Source: Poindextera sp036494815
Lineage (GTDB): Bacteria; Pseudomonadota; Alphaproteobacteria; Caulobacterales; Caulobacteraceae
Length of the DNA stretch: 64,000 bases
Direction of reading: 5' to 3'
NCBI GenBank assembly: GCA_036494815.1
Contig: DASXNV010000004.1
Coordinates: 1 to 64,000, forward strand
Numbering within the stretch: position 1 is the first letter of the stretch; the number at the start of each line of letters is the position of its first letter. This document shows, piece after piece, positions 26,270 to 36,417 of this stretch. The notes under the pieces were generated by a model. The model was not told the origin of the DNA. It was given only the letters and a program-made list of their open reading frames with translations, and made no database searches. A program made the translations under genes and the position numbers.

Positions 26270-26553
26270 GACTCCGGCCAATGGACATGGTCACAGAGAT
26301 CGGTCCACCCATGGAATCTGGCCGGGATAGGACGAGATTTGGCGCATAGGGTGGGAAGGCCGGTGTTCCTCCGAGATTCCAAGGCGACCAGTTGGGGGCG
26401 GCCGTAGGCTCAATCTTGGACAACTAAATACCTGAGAAAGCAGCCCGTGAGTCACCTCCTCGCCGAAAGCCAGGCTGAAGCTGTTGAGATCATCCCTCAG
26501 ACGGTTGGGGCAGGGGGTTCGTCGTTTCGAGGATCTTCTGGAAAGGAAAGGCC

Positions 26554-26850
26554 GTGACTGAGGAAGGCCAAGCCCTCAGCGATCGCATCGACGCATTGAG
26601 CGCGACGTTCATGGTGCTGATTCGCGCGCTTGAACGGAAATGCGGGCTGGATCGAAAGGAATGGCTCAAGGAACTGGAGGATTTGCAGGCCACTCTGGCG
26701 AATGCTGGCGCCAGTTCCGCTGCTCAAGATCAACTTCTCGCTATTATCAAGACCTTTCGGATGCGGAAACTTCGGACGGATAAGCGCCAGCCGCCACCGC
26801 TTCGGTCGATCGACGGCGGGAAGAAAGACGATCCAAAAGTCACTGACTGA
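26554..26850 (+). CDS. Hypothetical small protein, helical
   Basis: This is a 98-residue protein starting with GTG at 26554, preceded by GGAAAGGAAAG, a good ribosome-binding site. Residues 1-70 are predominantly helical and amphipathic (EGQALSDRIDALSATFMVLI, KEWLKELEDLQATLANA). The tail is short and basic-polar (RTDKRQPPPLRSIDGGKKDD). No domain is recognised. A protein-protein or coiled-coil role is possible, but nothing in the context fixes it. Confidence 0.55.
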   Translation: MTEEGQALSDRIDALSATFMVLIRALERKCGLDRKEWLKELEDLQATLANAGASSAAQDQLLAIIKTFRMRKLRTDKRQPPPLRSIDGGKKDDPKVTD

Positions 26851-26970
26851 TCACGGCGCCCGTAACATCTGGATATGACCAAGCGTCGATCACCGACCCA
26901 AACGCTCATGTTTGTTGTGTGCGGCTTCGTGAGAACAGCCCTGTAGTCCTACTCTCGGACACCCAACCGG

Positions 26971-27408
26971 CTAGGTGCAGGTCGGATCTCGGATAGGGCG
27001 ATGAACGCGCAACGGCTCTTGGCCCGGCGAACGAGCGTTATTCGCCAGCGCCACGATCTGGCTAAAATTCACTGGCTTCGTGATGTATCCGTCAGCCCCC
27101 GCTTGGCGCGCGCACTTACGGTCAGCGGCCGTGTCGCAGGATGTGACAATATAAAGCTTGGCAGGCGGTCGCCCGGTAGTTTCCTCACCGTCACGGATGA
27201 GCTTCGCCGCCGTCATGCCATCCATCAGAGGCATGTTGAAGTCCATGAGGATCAGGTCGAACGCCACGGCTTTGGCGACGACGACGGCCTGCGCTCCATT
27301 CACGGCAAAATCCACATCTAACCCTTGGGACGTAAGGATCGCACTGAGGAGCTTCCGATGGCCCTCGTTGTCGTCGACGACCAATACGCGCGCTGCGTTT
27401 CTCGGCAT
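26971..27408 (-). CDS. Stand-alone response-regulator receiver domain
   Basis: This is a 145-residue single-domain receiver. The acidic pair is VVDDN (residues 11-13), the phospho-acceptor lies in LILMDFNMPLMDGM, and the conserved Thr/Ser (IVTSCD) and Lys (YITKPVN) positions are filled. There is no output domain, so it would act by protein-protein contact, like CheY or DivK. It does not lie beside a kinase gene; the nearest is the hybrid kinase 6.6 kb away. A palindrome TGTCAC-GT-GTGACA lies about 126 bases upstream. The tail beyond residue 125 is short and basic. Confidence 0.9.
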   Translation of the reverse strand: MPRNAARVLVVDDNEGHRKLLSAILTSQGLDVDFAVNGAQAVVVAKAVAFDLILMDFNMPLMDGMTAAKLIRDGEETTGRPPAKLYIVTSCDTAADRKCARQAGADGYITKPVNFSQIVALANNARSPGQEPLRVHRPIRDPTCT

Positions 27409-27533
27409 GGGCGATTACCCTCCTTGAGGGGGAGGCTCGGGTGGATCGGGGAGCTCATAACAACCTTATGTGGCACTCCATTCGCGCACACTGAAGGGGC
27501 GATTGATATGGTCAACTGCCGCGAGCGTCGAAG

Positions 27534-27547
27534 TGTCACGTGTGACA
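27534..27547. promoter_or_regulatory. Palindrome TGTCAC-GT-GTGACA, possible operator
   Basis: Perfect 6-base arms around a 2-base spacer, in the gap between divergent genes. The arms resemble neither a LexA nor a CtrA site; no regulator can be named. Confidence 0.35.
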
Positions 27548-27669
27548 GCTTCGATCCAGTCCGGGAACCCCGAAGGCTGGCAGCTCTGCGGGCGGTGACA
27601 TTTCGTATCGGCCACTGACAAAACGTAATGACCGTTCCACCAGCTTTATCCCCATCGCCGCTAAAAAAA

Positions 27670-27684
27670 GAACATATTGCGAAC
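27670..27684 (+). promoter_or_regulatory. LexA (SOS) box of recA
   Basis: GAAC (27670-27673), seven bases, GAAC (27681-27684): the reverse complement of the alphaproteobacterial SOS consensus GTTC-N7-GTTC. A further GAAC follows at 27686-27689. Its place before recA is exactly where this site is expected. Confidence 0.88.
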
Positions 27685-27787
27685 AGGAACAAAACGTGCA
27701 CAATCGGGTCTCGTTCACGGGCTGAGGCCGGAGAGCGAAGTGGGGCCGGGTGGCGGCGAGAATCGTGGGATAAGGACGCTCATTCAG

Positions 27788-28852
27788 ATGACTCAGGCGG
27801 TGTTGAGACTCGTGGGACGTGATGACGCGGATAAACGGCGGGCGCTGGACGCTGCGCTGAGCCAGATCGACAAAGCCTTTGGCAAGGGCTCGGTGATGAG
27901 GCTCGGCGAAAAGGGCAAGATCGTCGAGATCGAGTCCGTCTCCACCGGCTCCCTGGGCCTGGACTTGGCCCTGGGCATCGGTGGCCTGCCCAAGGGGCGG
28001 GTCGTCGAGATTTATGGTCCGGAGAGTTCAGGCAAGACCACGCTCGCCTTGCACGTGGTGGCCGAGGTGCAGAAGGCCGGCGGCACCGCCGCCTTCGTCG
28101 ACGCCGAGCATGCGCTGGATCCGTCCTACGCCCACAAGCTGGGGGTCAATCTGGACGACCTGCTGGTCTCGCAGCCGGATACGGGCGAGCAGGCCCTGGA
28201 GATCACCGACACCCTGGTGCGCTCGGGCGCCGTCGACGTCATCGTCATCGACTCTGTGGCGGCCTTGACGCCGCGGGCCGAAATCGAGGGCGAGATGGGC
28301 GATAGCCTGCCCGGCCTGCAGGCGAGGCTGATGAGCCAGGCCCTGCGCAAGCTGACCGCCTCCATCTCCAAGACCCATACCCTGGTGATCTTCATCAACC
28401 AGATCCGCATGAAGATCGGGGTCATGTACGGCAGCCCGGAGACCACCACCGGCGGCAACGCCCTGAAATTCTACGCCTCGGTCCGCCTGGACATCCGCCG
28501 CATCGGCTCGGTCAAGATGCGCGACGAGATCATCGGCAACAATGTCCGGGTCAAGGTGGTCAAGAACAAGGTGGCCCCGCCGTTCCGCGAGGTCGAGTTC
28601 GACATCATGTATGGCCAGGGCATCTCCAAGCTGGGCGAGATCATCGACCTGGGCGTCAAGGCCGGGGTGGTGGAGAAGTCCGGCTCCTGGTTCTCCTATA
28701 ACAGCCAGCGCATCGGCCAGGGCCGCGACAATGTCCGCGAGTTCCTGAAGGCCAATCCCGACATGGCCGCCGACATCGAAAAGGCCGTGCGCGGCAAGTC
28801 CGATATCATCGAAGAGGAACTGCTGGTGGGCGGCCCCTCGGACGACGAATAG
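27788..28852 (+). CDS. recA: Recombinase RecA
   Basis: This is a 354-residue DNA recombinase and LexA co-protease. The Walker A motif GPESSGKT is at residues 77-84, and the family blocks FVDAEHALDPSYA, VIDSVAALTPRAEIEGEMGD, LIFINQIRMKIGVMYGSPET and GGNALKFYASVRLDIRR follow in order. The ATG at 27788 is selected because it starts the conserved N-terminal region. It filaments on single-stranded DNA to pair homologous duplexes. A LexA box lies 104 bases upstream and a strong terminator follows at 28937. Confidence 0.98.
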   Translation: MTQAVLRLVGRDDADKRRALDAALSQIDKAFGKGSVMRLGEKGKIVEIESVSTGSLGLDLALGIGGLPKGRVVEIYGPESSGKTTLALHVVAEVQKAGGTAAFVDAEHALDPSYAHKLGVNLDDLLVSQPDTGEQALEITDTLVRSGAVDVIVIDSVAALTPRAEIEGEMGDSLPGLQARLMSQALRKLTASISKTHTLVIFINQIRMKIGVMYGSPETTTGGNALKFYASVRLDIRRIGSVKMRDEIIGNNVRVKVVKNKVAPPFREVEFDIMYGQGISKLGEIIDLGVKAGVVEKSGSWFSYNSQRIGQGRDNVREFLKANPDMAADIEKAVRGKSDIIEEELLVGGPSDDE

Positions 28853-28936
28853 AGCTCTCGCGCGGCCGCTTCGCGCGCGGCGAGATCCGCCTGCACTCTG
28901 GCCCGTGCGACCCCCGCGCGGCCGCGACGATAGGAA

Positions 28937-28970
28937 GGACGCCCAGGCCCCCGCCTTGGGCGTCCTTTTC
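28937..28970 (+). terminator. Intrinsic terminator downstream of recA
   Basis: GGACGCCCA (28937-28945) pairs with TGGGCGTCC (28957-28965), followed by TTTTC. The perfect 9-base GC-rich stem lies 85 bases after the recA stop. Confidence 0.85.
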
Positions 28971-29105
28971 GTTTGAGCTTTTCATTCGAGGCGGCGGTTT
29001 GTTCGGCCGGAGCACCTGGCGATGGCCGTTCTGCAATCGCAGCTTGGCGACGGGGCTCGCGTTTTTCTATATGGAACCGGAACAGTCCCCGACGCCGGAG
29101 CGCCG

Positions 29106-31751
<2,646 letters not shown>

Positions 31752-31794
31752 GGTCCGACTGACGCGCGCGAAGCGCGGTCGCAAGAAGGTCTTA

Positions 31795-31842
31795 CCACAA
31801 AGGATACGAAGGCGGCGCGGGCTACCTTCGTATCCTTTGTGG
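31795..31842. repeat. Perfect 18-bp inverted repeat between alaS and icd
   Basis: CCACAAAGGATACGAAGG (31795-31812) and its exact reverse complement (31825-31842), with a 12-base spacer. It lies between convergent genes and could stop transcription from both sides or be a dispersed palindromic repeat. No T-run follows on the + strand; the icd side ends near A/T-rich sequence. Confidence 0.85.
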
Positions 31843-31868
31843 GCTTCGTGGTTGAATAAAAAGGCTAA

Positions 31869-33083
31869 TTAAGCCGCCAACGCCTGGGCCAGGTTCGCAG
31901 CGACCTTGTCGATGAAGCCTTCGGTGGTCAGCCAGCCTTGGAAATCGCCCACCAGCAGGGCCAGGTCCTTGGTCATGGCGCCGGACTCGACGGTCTGCAC
32001 GCAGACCTTTTCCAGGGTCTCGGCGTAATGTTCCAGCTCGTCGTTGCCGTCCAGCTTGGCCCGGTGCTTCAGCCCCTGGGTCCAGGCGAAGATCGAGGCG
32101 ATGGAGTTGGTCGAGGTGCTCTCGCCGCGCTGATGCTGGCGATAGTGGCGGGTGACAGTGCCGTGGGCGGCCTCGGCTTCCATGATCTTGCCGTCCGGCG
32201 TGATCAGCACCGAGGTCATCAGGCCCAGCGATCCATAGCCCTGGGCCACGGTGTCGGACTGCACATCGCCGTCATAGTTCTTGCAGGCCCAGACGAAGCC
32301 GCCAGACCATTTCAGGGCTGAGGCGACCATGTCGTCGATCAGCCGGTGCTCATAGGTGATGCCCGCGGCCTTGTAGTCGGCCTGGAACTCGGCCTCGTAG
32401 ATCGCCTCGAAGATGTCCTTGAAGCGCCCGTCATAGGCCTTGAGGATGGTGTTCTTGGTCGACAGGTACACCGGATATTTGCGGGCCAGGCCATAGGTCA
32501 GGCTGGCGCGGGCGAAATCCTTGATGGAATCGTCCAGATTATACATGGCCATGGCCACGCCGGAGCCTGGATAGTCGAACACCTCGTGCTCGATCACGTC
32601 GCCGTTGTGGCCCTCGAAGCGGATGGTCAGCTTGCCGGGGCCCGGCACCACGAAGTCGGTGGCCTTGTACTGGTCGCCATAGGCGTGGCGGCCGACGATG
32701 ATCGGCTGGGTCCAGCCGGGCACCAGCCGCGGCACGTTCTTGCACAGGATCGGCTCGCGGAAGATCACCCCGCCCAGGATGTTGCGGATGGTGCCGTTGG
32801 GCGACTTCCACATTTTCTTGAGGTTGAATTCCTTCACCCGCGCTTCGTCCGGGGTGATGGTGGCGCATTTGATGCCGACGCCGTGGCGCTTGATGGCCTC
32901 GGCCGCGTCGATGGTCACCTGGTCGTTGGTGGCGTCGCGGTGCTCGATGCCCAGGTCGTAATAGTCGATGTCGAGATCGAGAAAGGGGAAGATCAGCTTG
33001 TCCTTGATCATCTTCCAGATGATCCGGGTCATTTCGTCCCCATCCAGGTCGACGACGGGATTGGCGACTTTGATCTTGGCCAT
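31869..33083 (-). CDS. icd: NADP-dependent isocitrate dehydrogenase
   Basis: This is a 404-residue TCA-cycle enzyme converting isocitrate to 2-oxoglutarate and CO2. Its form is the eukaryote-like homodimeric type: MAKIKVANPVVDLDGDEMTR, KSPNGTIRNILGGVIFREPI (substrate serine region), IVGRHAYGDQYKATDF, and NYDGDVQSDTVAQGYGSLGLM, with EAAHGTVTRHYRQHQRG for NADP binding. The ATG at 33081-33083 gives the canonical N-terminus; longer starts add non-conserved residues. It is convergent with alaS. Confidence 0.96.
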   Translation of the reverse strand: MAKIKVANPVVDLDGDEMTRIIWKMIKDKLIFPFLDLDIDYYDLGIEHRDATNDQVTIDAAEAIKRHGVGIKCATITPDEARVKEFNLKKMWKSPNGTIRNILGGVIFREPILCKNVPRLVPGWTQPIIVGRHAYGDQYKATDFVVPGPGKLTIRFEGHNGDVIEHEVFDYPGSGVAMAMYNLDDSIKDFARASLTYGLARKYPVYLSTKNTILKAYDGRFKDIFEAIYEAEFQADYKAAGITYEHRLIDDMVASALKWSGGFVWACKNYDGDVQSDTVAQGYGSLGLMTSVLITPDGKIMEAEAAHGTVTRHYRQHQRGESTSTNSIASIFAWTQGLKHRAKLDGNDELEHYAETLEKVCVQTVESGAMTKDLALLVGDFQGWLTTEGFIDKVAANLAQALAA

Positions 33084-33214
33084 GGGCGCTCCAGCTTGAG
33101 CCTTCATAAGGGCGCGCCTCACCGGGGCCGGCGCACAGGGCCGGTCGGGGGCGCGAAACAGGGTCTCGCTATAGACGCTCGCGACGCCGCGCGAAACCCG
33201 CTATTGGCCTGCGC

Positions 33215-34012
33215 ATGAGCGAAGCGCTCCCCTGTCCCTGCGTTATCCTGAACGAGCCCCAGCTGGCCGAGAATATCGGCGCGGTCGCGCGAGTGATGGC
33301 CAATTTTGGTCTGCACGACCTCAGAATGGTGCGCCCGCGCGACGGCTGGCCGCAGGAGCGGGCCTGGGCCAGCGCCTCGGGCGCCGATTGGCCGCTGAAC
33401 AATGCGCGGGTGTTCGACCGCCTGGAAGACGCGGTCGCCGACCTGCACCGCCTCTACGCCACCACTGCCCGCCCGCGCGAAACCCGCCTGCCCATCCTCA
33501 CCCCCCGCGAGGCCGCCGCCGAGCTGAACGTCGCGGCGCATGCCGGCCTGAACATCGGCCTGCTGTTTGGCGGGGAGCGCGCGGGGCTGGAGACGGCGGA
33601 CATCGCCTTGGCCCAGGCCATCGTCACCATTCCCATCGACCCCAAGTTCCGCTCTCTGAACCTGGCCCAGGCCGTGGCCCTGAACGCCTACGAATGGCGC
33701 ATGACCCTGGCCGACCGGCCGTCGCCGGCCTTCAATGTGGAGGGCGAGGAGCCGGCCGACCAGGGCGAGATGATCGGCTTCTATGAGCATCTGGAGCGAG
33801 AGCTGGACACGTCCGGCTTCTTCTATCCGCCGGAAAAGACCCCCTCGATGGTGCGCAATCTGCGGGTCATCTTCGCCCGCTCGCGCCTGACCGTGCAGGA
33901 GGTGCGCACGATGCGCGGGGTGATCACCGCCCTGACCAAGGGGCGGGGCCGGGTGCTGGCGCGGCTGGCCAAGGAGCGTGCCGAGCGCGAGGCGGGCGAG
34001 CCTAAACCTTAG
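33215..34012 (+). CDS. trmJ: tRNA (cytidine/uridine-2'-O) methyltransferase TrmJ-like
   Basis: This is a 265-residue SpoU-class (trefoil-knot) methyltransferase. It shows the N-terminal VILNEPQLAENIGAVARVMANFG, a family hallmark of TrmJ/LasT. The SAM knot region is built from NIGLLFGGERAGLE, IPIDPKFRSLNLAQAVAL (the asparagine-serine-leucine-asparagine core). TrmJ modifies ribose at position 32 of the anticodon loop of several tRNAs; LasT-type relatives are close, so the exact target is not certain. The gene overlaps the convergent PagL-like gene by 4 bases. Confidence 0.88.
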   Translation: MSEALPCPCVILNEPQLAENIGAVARVMANFGLHDLRMVRPRDGWPQERAWASASGADWPLNNARVFDRLEDAVADLHRLYATTARPRETRLPILTPREAAAELNVAAHAGLNIGLLFGGERAGLETADIALAQAIVTIPIDPKFRSLNLAQAVALNAYEWRMTLADRPSPAFNVEGEEPADQGEMIGFYEHLERELDTSGFFYPPEKTPSMVRNLRVIFARSRLTVQEVRTMRGVITALTKGRGRVLARLAKERAEREAGEPKP

Positions 34013-34611
34013 CGGAACCGATAACCCAACCTCAGGCCGACATTGTTGATCCCTTGGTTGTAGCGGTGGGCCAGGACCAGGCCGTTCGACAGGTGGACGA
34101 ACTGGGCTCCGATGCTCCAGCGCCTGGATAGGCGCCAATCGACCCCGGCGGCCTCACGAAATAGCACCTTGGACCCCAGCAGCAGCCGGTGATCCAGGTC
34201 ATAGGCGCCGCGCGGCCCGGGCGGCGGATTAGCGACGCCGTCGGTGAGGCCAAAACCCAGATCGAGCGAGCCGTATAGCGGACCGATGAGCCTGTGGTTC
34301 CAGGTCAGGCCCGCGGAACCGAAATTGGTCAGACCGGCGGAGTTCAGCGACAGGGCGGCGTTCAGGCGAGGCGCGCCCATAAAGCGCAGCCAGGCTGGCC
34401 GCGCGCTGTCGATCTCGACCTGAACATCGCCCGTGCCGCTTTCCTTTCCATGACGCAGGTCGCTGACGTCATGGGCGTATCCACCCACCCAAATCTGGTC
34501 GAGCCCGCCCGCCTGCGCCGTCGGTGGTGCGCCGACCATCGCCAAGACCAAGCCTGTCGAGATAAAAAAATAGTCTGGCCAGGGGCGATGGTTCCGAAGA
34601 GCGCGCGGCAT
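34009..34611 (-). CDS. PagL-like outer-membrane protein (lipid A deacylase family)
   Basis: This is a 200-residue protein with an N-terminal hydrophobic signal segment (about 12-34, ending TAQA) and an eight-strand barrel-like body. The C-terminal motif FVHLSNGLVLAHRYNQGINN aligns with the PagL active site His-x-Ser-Asn. The Glu of the classic His-Ser-Glu triad is not found where expected; Asn occupies the likely position. The protein ends YRF, with an aromatic final region as in outer-membrane barrels. PagL removes the 3-O-acyl chain from lipid A. Activity here is uncertain because of the missing Glu. It is convergent with trmJ. Confidence 0.75.
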   Translation of the reverse strand: MPRALRNHRPWPDYFFISTGLVLAMVGAPPTAQAGGLDQIWVGGYAHDVSDLRHGKESGTGDVQVEIDSARPAWLRFMGAPRLNAALSLNSAGLTNFGSAGLTWNHRLIGPLYGSLDLGFGLTDGVANPPPGPRGAYDLDHRLLLGSKVLFREAAGVDWRLSRRWSIGAQFVHLSNGLVLAHRYNQGINNVGLRLGYRFR

Positions 34612-34746
34612 CGGTGATCCTATCGTTGTGTTTCAGGCACGAAACGCACGAACACAGATAGAGCGCGCCATGCGCGAATTCACGAAACAGGCATGACCGT
34701 CCCCGGCTGGCTTGGCGAGGCGGTCGCCTGTTCAGGGAAGCCAAGA

Positions 34747-34776
34747 TTGACTCTTGCCGTTTCCGCCGTCATACAC
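34747..34776 (+). promoter_or_regulatory. Candidate sigma-70-type promoter for rpsD
   Basis: TTGACT (34747-34752), an 18-base spacer, ATACAC (34771-34776). It lies about 130 bases before the rpsD start, and ribosomal protein genes usually have strong housekeeping promoters. Only the -35 element is close to consensus. Confidence 0.4.
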
Positions 34777-34904
34777 CCGCCTTTCCCGCGTCCGGGCGTG
34801 CTCGGAGGCGGTGAAGTCCATGACGGGTGATGCATTGGCCGCCGTTGAGATCGCCGTCCCAGTTTCGGGGTGGCCGGCCCGCATCGAGCTAGAAGAGAAG
34901 ACTC

Positions 34905-35522
34905 ATGTCTAAGCGCCAATCGGCGAAATACAAACTTGACCGACGGATGGGCGAAAACATCTGGGGTCGCCCGAAATCCCCGATCAACAACCGCTCCTAC
35001 GGCCCCGGCCAGCACGGCCAGCGCCGCAAATCCAAGGTCTCCGACTTCGGCCTGCAGCTGCGCGCCAAGCAGAAGCTGAAGGGCTATTACGGCAACCTGA
35101 CTGAAAAGCAGTTCGCCAAGACCTATGAAGACGCCGCCCGCAAGAAGGGCAACACCGCCGAGACCCTGGTGGGTCTGCTGGAAAGCCGTCTGGACGCGAT
35201 CGTCTATCGCGCCAAGTTCGTGCCGACCGTGTTCGCGGCGCGTCAGTTCGTCAATCACGGCCACGTGCTGGTCAACGGCAAGCGCGTCAATATCGCCTCC
35301 TATCGCGTGAAGCCGGGCGACGTGGTCTCGGTGCGTGAACGCTCGCGCAACATGGCCCTGGTGCTGGAAGCCATCCAGTCCGGCGAACGCGACATTCCCG
35401 ACTATATCGAGATGGACGCCAAGGGCATGTCCGCCAAATACATCCGTCAGCCGGAACTGGCCGAAGTGCCCTATCCGGTGAAGATGGAACCGAACCTGAT
35501 CGTCGAATTCTACGCCTCGTAA
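34905..35522 (+). CDS. rpsD: 30S ribosomal protein S4
   Basis: This is a 205-residue primary 16S rRNA-binding protein. It begins MSKRQSAKYKLDRRMGENIW and continues with SYGPGQHGQRRKSKVSDFG and the S4 domain (about 94-160: LESRLDAIVYRAKFVPTVFA, RQFVNHGHVLVNGKRVNI). Family length is 200-209. AGAAGAG precedes the ATG. It stands as a single transcription unit with its own promoter region and a terminator after it. In other bacteria S4 represses translation of its own operon; no such site is evident. Confidence 0.98.
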   Translation: MSKRQSAKYKLDRRMGENIWGRPKSPINNRSYGPGQHGQRRKSKVSDFGLQLRAKQKLKGYYGNLTEKQFAKTYEDAARKKGNTAETLVGLLESRLDAIVYRAKFVPTVFAARQFVNHGHVLVNGKRVNIASYRVKPGDVVSVRERSRNMALVLEAIQSGERDIPDYIEMDAKGMSAKYIRQPELAEVPYPVKMEPNLIVEFYAS

Positions 35523-35553
35523 GACGCGGAATTTTCGATCGATAGACCTGAAG

Positions 35554-35588
35554 ACGGGGGCGAGACGAAAGCCTCGGCCCTGTTTTTG
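35554..35588 (+). terminator. Intrinsic terminator downstream of rpsD
   Basis: A GGGGGCGAG arm and a CCTCGGCCC arm form a stem with one mismatch around ACGAAAG, followed by TGTTTTTGG. It lies 32 bases after the rpsD stop. Confidence 0.7.
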
Positions 35589-35614
35589 GTGGCGGGCCCG
35601 TGGGGCGGCAGCGC

Positions 35615-36244
35615 CTATCCCGCCAACGCCGCCTGCTCCCACTCCAGAAACTCCGGTGTGTTCAGCAGGGTCTCGTTATAGGCGCCGCCCAGCCCCGCAT
35701 CGCCATAGTCCGACAGATGAACGCCATAGGTGCGAAAGCGGGTGGCGACCGGGGTGTAGAAGGCGTCGGCGATCGACCAGTCGCCCAGCAGGAATGGGCC
35801 TTTAGATTGATAGCGTCCACGTAGGTCGCTCCACAGGCGGGCGATGCGGCGCACGTCGTGGGCGGTGGCTTCGGTGGGGTCCAGCTGGGTCTTGAGGGTC
35901 AGGTCCATGGGAAACTCGCCGCGAAGCGAGGGAAAGCCGGAATGCATCTCCGCCGCCGCGGCCCGGCCCAAGGCGCGGGTCATAGGGTCTTCCGGCCAAA
36001 GTTTCGCCGCCGGGAATTTCTCGGCCAGATATTCGCAGATGGCCAGGCTGTCCCAGATCAGAAGCTCGCCGTCCTTCAGCGCCGGCACCCGGCCCGACGG
36101 CGAGTGGCGCGCGATCTCCTCGGTCACGCCGAATTCGCGCAGGGCGATCAGCGTCTCTTGAAAGTCCGCGCCCGTGCGCTTGAGCGCCAGCCAGGGGCGC
36201 AGCGACCAGGTGGACCACTTCTTCGTGCCGATGATCAGTTCCAT
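35615..36244 (-). CDS. Glutathione S-transferase family protein
   Basis: This is a 209-residue GST-fold protein. The N-terminal thioredoxin-like domain reads MELIIGTKKWSTWSLRPWLAL, with a serine/tryptophan-rich start where the catalytic Ser sits. The cis-proline motif SGRVPALKDGELLIWDS and the ES-like IWDSLAICEYLAE follow. The C-terminal helical domain ends near GGAYNETLLNTPEFLEWEQ. Start at ATG 36242-36244 has AGGA 8 bases before it. It probably conjugates or binds small electrophiles. It is divergent from the MFS gene. Confidence 0.88.
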   Translation of the reverse strand: MELIIGTKKWSTWSLRPWLALKRTGADFQETLIALREFGVTEEIARHSPSGRVPALKDGELLIWDSLAICEYLAEKFPAAKLWPEDPMTRALGRAAAAEMHSGFPSLRGEFPMDLTLKTQLDPTEATAHDVRRIARLWSDLRGRYQSKGPFLLGDWSIADAFYTPVATRFRTYGVHLSDYGDAGLGGAYNETLLNTPEFLEWEQAALAG

Positions 36245-36417
36245 GGCGGGCATCCTAAAAAGTTTCCAGACGCGGCATACGGGCGCCAGCGGGCGATGCA
36301 AGGCCTTCTTCAACGGGGTTGCGGGCCGCAGGTTCACAAAACCGGTATGGCGCATGGGCCGATGCGCTTTAAGGTGGCGTCACAAGAAGCAGACCATGTG
36401 CACCTAAGGGAGGGCGT

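Larger units (their letters stand above)
27409..27787. other. Divergent promoter region between the receiver gene and recA
   Basis: These 379 bases carry no convincing gene. Features are a palindrome TGTCAC-GT-GTGACA (27534-27547) and an SOS box (27670-27684) close to recA, in an A-rich stretch. Confidence 0.6.

Noticed and set aside
26270..26553. A gene between the DUF2188-like and the small helical protein genes
   Set aside because: No open frame with a start signal or family likeness exists in this gap; I see nothing in it.
29022..29105. N-terminal extension of AlaS
   Set aside because: AlaS proteins begin at the segment coded from 29106; the earlier part has no likeness to the family.
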